Positions 4,298-7,010 of a stretch of DNA of 7,010 nt are shown piece after piece (within the stretch, counting starts at the first letter, position 1; each line of letters opens with the position of its first letter). The DNA comes from Victivallales bacterium (GTDB lineage Bacteria; Verrucomicrobiota; Lentisphaeria; Oligosphaerales; Oligosphaeraceae): NCBI GenBank assembly GCA_017615955.1, contig JAFZZD010000266.1:1-7010 (forward strand), read 5' to 3'. The notes beneath the pieces were generated by a model. The model was given only the letters and a program-made list of their open reading frames with translations. It was not told where the DNA came from and made no database searches. Made by a program: the position numbers and the translations under genes.

Positions 4298-6859
4298 ATG
4301 GGCTGGTTAGACTGGGTTTTGATTTGGGTTCCACTGCTGATAGTGGTTTACTTTGGCTTGAAGAGCCAGAAGTATGTCAAAAGTGTGGCTGACTTCTTGT
4401 CGGCGGGGCGAATAGCTGGGCGCTATCTGATATGCGTCGCGGGCGCGGAGGCTGGCCAAGGGCTCATTAGCGTGGTTGCCACAATGGAAATGTACTACCG
4501 CAGCGGCTTCGCCATGTCCTTCTGGTCAACGCTGACTGCGCCAATCAGCATGATCCTGGGTCTGGTGGGCTTCTGCACCTACAGATACCGCGAGACCAAG
4601 GTCATGACCATGGGCCAGTTCTTCGAGATACGCTACGGCAAGGCATTCCGCGTGGTTGCCGCCGTCATCCAGTCCTTCTCGGGCATCGTGAACTACGCCA
4701 TATTCCCCGCAGTCGGCGGGCGTTTCCTTGTGTATTTCCTGCAATTGCCCATTACATTCCAGTTCATGGGCATAACCTGGAGCAGCTATGCAGTTGTGAT
4801 GTTCGTGTTCCTGGCGGTGGCATTGTTCATCGCCTGCCTGGGCGGCCAGGTCACAATCATGGTTACGGACTGTGTGCAGGGTCTGCTCAGCTACCCCATG
4901 TTCGCCATCATCGTCAGCTATCTGCTGTGGCGCTTCTCCTGGAGCGAGGAAATGGCCCCTGCCCTCATGTGCCGTGCGCCTGGCGAGAGCTTCCTCAACC
5001 CATACGACACCTATAATCTGCGTGACTTCAACATATTCTACGCCACCTGCGGTATCGTCAGCATGTTCACCAGCCGCATGTCCTGGGCGGGCGCGGCAGG
5101 CTACAGCTGCGCGGCAAAGAACGCCCACGAATCCAAGATGGGCGGCCTGCTGGGGTCCTGGCGCCAGGGCTTCGGCATAATGATGTACATTCTCATCGCT
5201 GTCGTTGCGTTCACATACCTGAACCACAAGGACTTTGTCAAGGAGGCCAGGGACGTGCGCAGAGAACTCTCCGCCAAGACCATTGACGATGTGATCGGCA
5301 CCCGCAAGGACCATCTGGACACGACAGGCGACATTGACGAGACACTCAACAAGTACCTCCGCGCCGAATTGAAAAGGCGTTTCAACCTGATACCCGAAAG
5401 AACCGAATTCCCGGATGCGCCAGTCAAGCCAACTCTCAAGGAGCCACAGCGCACAGCCTACAAGGACTGGGCGGAATATGACAAAGACATGACGACCTAC
5501 AAGTCCGTCATGGCGAAGCACAAAGCGGATGTGGACGCGTTCCACAAGGCATGGGTCGATCCATATCCGAAGACAGTCAGGGACTTCGTGGCCGAGGCAG
5601 TTGATGCGCAGAAGTTGCCAGACAGCATAAAGGACCAGGCCAAGTGGAGGGAAGACCACAAGAACGCGCTGATGAAGAAGGCGCAGACCTTTGGCACCAT
5701 CTACAACCAGATGCTGATCTCCGTGGCCGTGCGCCGCATGCTGCCAATGGGATTGACGGGCATTTTCGCCGCGATCATGATATTCCTCATGCTCTCCACA
5801 GACACCACATACATGCACAGCTGGGGTTCCATCGTTATTCAGGACTTCGTGCTGCCACTGCGCAAGAACCCGTTCACACCGATTGGCCAGATCAATGCAC
5901 TGCGCTGGTCCATTGGTGGCGTCTGCCTGTTTGCGTTCCTGTTCAGCCTGTTCTTCGCTCAGGTTGACTACATCCTGATGTTCTTCGCAATCACGGGCGC
6001 AATCTGGAGCGGCGCCGGCATTGTCATCACTCTGGGACTTTACTGGAAGCGCGGCACCACAGCGGGCGCGTTCACATCGCTGATTTTGGGTGCGACAATC
6101 GCCACTTCCTGCATGATTGGCCAGAACGTGTGGGCAGACAAGCTGTATCCATTCCTGGTGAACCATCAGGGGCTTTACCAGACGGTGGATGCCATCTGCA
6201 AGTTTGTCACCGCACATCTGGGACCCATCATCGTGTGGAATCTCAATCCCCACAAGTTCCCTGTGAATTCCACGGAAATCGGCTTCATGTGCAACATACT
6301 CTGCGTGATTTCCTACACAGTCGTGTCACTTTGCACATGCCGCGAACCCTTCAACATGGACCGTATGCTGCACCGCGGCATCTACTCCGTAAGCGGTCCC
6401 AAGGCGGCACCCAAGAAGGAAGACCTCAGCCACCTCAGCCTGCCCGCCCGCATCGCTCATTTCCTCAACAAGAACTTCATCGGCATTGACGGAAACTACA
6501 CCAAGGGCGACAAAGTGCTGGCCTACTCGGTCTTCGCATATTCCTTCGGATATGGTTTTGTCGCACTGTTCCTGATTCCTGTGATATGGAACTTCTTCTC
6601 CACATGGGAGATCCAGTGGTGGTCCACCTACTTCTTCATCAAGAACCTGGTGGTCTCCGTCATAATCGCGGTCATTTCCACCTTCTGGTTCGGCATCTGC
6701 GGCACCAGGGACCTTATGCAGTTGTACAAGGACCTTGCAGCCAAGGAGGTCAACAATCTGGATGACGGTCGTGTCATAGGCAACATGTCCGTCGCGGACA
6801 TCGAGGCCATGAAGAAGGCCGAGGCCGAACAGGGCAAGAAAACAGAGGAAAGGAACTAA
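4298..6859 (+). CDS. Sodium:solute symporter (SSS family) with large extramembrane insertion (853 aa)
   Basis: This inner-membrane, Na+-coupled (inferred) transporter has the LeuT fold and about 14-15 hydrophobic segments. The first lies at residues 5-22; later ones include about 39-61, 163-211, 289-307, 483-510, 535-583, 662-681, 742-765 and 778-801. A family-typical GLYWKRGTTAGA motif is at 580-591. The segment LMLSTDTTYMHSWGS (497-511) aligns by position with TM8 of vSGLT, where Ser/Thr residues help form the Na2 site. Residues about 309-478 are a charged, soluble insertion in the loop before that helix, extracytoplasmic in the vSGLT topology. A charged tail follows residue 804. At 853 residues it is much longer than typical 500-600-residue members. 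The substrate is unknown; no sugar or nucleoside catabolic gene is adjacent. GAGG at 4290-4293 is the ribosome site, with a short four-base spacer. A weak promoter may lie at 4253-4282 (TTGGAG, 18 bases, TAAAAT). It is probably monocistronic. Confidence 0.93.
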   Translation: MGWLDWVLIWVPLLIVVYFGLKSQKYVKSVADFLSAGRIAGRYLICVAGAEAGQGLISVVATMEMYYRSGFAMSFWSTLTAPISMILGLVGFCTYRYRETKVMTMGQFFEIRYGKAFRVVAAVIQSFSGIVNYAIFPAVGGRFLVYFLQLPITFQFMGITWSSYAVVMFVFLAVALFIACLGGQVTIMVTDCVQGLLSYPMFAIIVSYLLWRFSWSEEMAPALMCRAPGESFLNPYDTYNLRDFNIFYATCGIVSMFTSRMSWAGAAGYSCAAKNAHESKMGGLLGSWRQGFGIMMYILIAVVAFTYLNHKDFVKEARDVRRELSAKTIDDVIGTRKDHLDTTGDIDETLNKYLRAELKRRFNLIPERTEFPDAPVKPTLKEPQRTAYKDWAEYDKDMTTYKSVMAKHKADVDAFHKAWVDPYPKTVRDFVAEAVDAQKLPDSIKDQAKWREDHKNALMKKAQTFGTIYNQMLISVAVRRMLPMGLTGIFAAIMIFLMLSTDTTYMHSWGSIVIQDFVLPLRKNPFTPIGQINALRWSIGGVCLFAFLFSLFFAQVDYILMFFAITGAIWSGAGIVITLGLYWKRGTTAGAFTSLILGATIATSCMIGQNVWADKLYPFLVNHQGLYQTVDAICKFVTAHLGPIIVWNLNPHKFPVNSTEIGFMCNILCVISYTVVSLCTCREPFNMDRMLHRGIYSVSGPKAAPKKEDLSHLSLPARIAHFLNKNFIGIDGNYTKGDKVLAYSVFAYSFGYGFVALFLIPVIWNFFSTWEIQWWSTYFFIKNLVVSVIIAVISTFWFGICGTRDLMQLYKDLAAKEVNNLDDGRVIGNMSVADIEAMKKAEAEQGKKTEERN

Positions 6860-6867
6860 GTTCCTTT
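6849..6867 (+). other. Perfect hairpin with the symporter stop codon in its loop
   Basis: AAAGGAAC at 6849-6856 pairs perfectly with GTTCCTTT at 6860-6867, and the three-base loop is exactly the TAA stop codon (6857-6859). Only four bases separate it from the strong terminator downstream. It could protect the 3' end of the message or influence termination; chance is also possible for an eight-pair stem. Confidence 0.5.
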
Positions 6868-6870
6868 AAG

Positions 6871-6914
6871 AATAAAAAGGGTCTTGGGGAACATTCCGCA
6901 AGACCTTTTTTATT
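6871..6914. terminator. Strong, nearly symmetric intrinsic terminator
   Basis: Bases 6871-6886 pair with 6899-6914 over 16 positions, with a single G-T pair (6879/6906). The 12-base loop contains a further small ggaa/ttcc pairing (6888-6891/6894-6897). The stem has a GC-containing core flanked by an A-run on the left (6874-6878) and a six-T run on the right (6906-6911), so it can act on both strands. It begins 12 bases after the symporter stop and clearly serves that gene. A convergent gene to the right could share it. Confidence 0.9.
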
Positions 6915-6952
6915 GAGAGGTGACAGCAAAACTATTGGAATGCAAGCCTTTT

Positions 6953-7010
6953 CCGCTGGCTAAAGCCAGCGGCTCCGATCAACTGAAGCTGAAGCCAGCG
7001 GCTCCGATCA
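6953..7010. repeat. Hairpin plus direct repeat array, running off the window edge
   Basis: CCGCTGGCT at 6953-6961 pairs perfectly with AGCCAGCGG at 6964-6972. The right arm begins a 19-bp repeat, 6963-6981, that recurs exactly at 6992-7010 (period 29 bases, ten-base spacer actgaagctg). The left arm can pair equally with the second copy (6993-7001). The array probably continues past base 7010. This is the layout of a REP-like or intergenic palindromic repeat family; the spacer is too short for CRISPR. No gene is visible between the terminator and the window end. Confidence 0.7.

Noticed and set aside
4526..6253. A 575-codon open frame on the - strand opposite the symporter
   Set aside because: It lies entirely antisense to a gene with clear SSS-family features. 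Its translation is rich in His, Cys, Glu and Asp without any recognisable domain, as expected for the shadow of a biased coding frame.
6963..7010. CRISPR array
   Set aside because: Only two 19-bp copies are seen with a ten-base spacer, much shorter than CRISPR spacers. The unit is linked to an adjacent palindrome, and no cas gene is present.

Overview
The window is a compact bacterial segment with five confident protein-coding genes, all on the + strand, bounded by intergenic DNA rich in inverted and direct repeats. The proteins are ordinary bacterial families. The large sodium:solute symporter, with its internal motif near residues 683-695 (EPFNMDRMLHRGIYS) and its charged C-terminal tail, resembles symporters I associate with the PVC superphylum (Lentisphaerota, Kiritimatiellota, Verrucomicrobiota). 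The coiled-coil C4 zinc-ribbon protein also fits such a host. This taxonomic placement is inference from recall, not from a search.

Layout: positions 1-134 hold a 118-bp concentric palindrome followed by an overlapping strong hairpin. A candidate sigma70-type promoter (136-164) and a pyrimidine-rich leader lead to gene 1. Genes 1-4 look like one transcription unit: an acyl-CoA dehydrogenase (272-1945), a COG1579-type coiled-coil/zinc-ribbon protein (1942-2655, ATGA overlap), a pteridine-reductase-like short-chain dehydrogenase (2645-3376, 11-bp overlap) and an RNase Z-like metallo-beta-lactamase-fold hydrolase (3421-4206, after a 44-bp gap with its own strong Shine-Dalgarno). A modest hairpin plus T-run at 4215-4241 probably ends this unit.

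A separate gene (4298-6859) encodes an 853-residue sodium:solute symporter with an insertion of about 170 hydrophilic residues, predicted to lie outside the membrane. Its stop codon sits in the loop of a small perfect hairpin, followed by a strong, nearly symmetric terminator (6871-6914). The last 58 bases hold a perfect hairpin and two copies of a 19-bp repeat, and the array runs off the window edge.

How the genes work together: the first four genes are tied by position and probable translational coupling, but not by an obvious shared pathway (acyl-CoA oxidation, a structural or regulatory zinc-ribbon protein, pterin/folate-type reduction, a metal-dependent hydrolase). I see no defence system, CRISPR array, transposase or phage gene. 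The most unusual signals are the concentric palindrome at the left edge, the extramembrane insertion in the symporter and the repeat array at the right edge.
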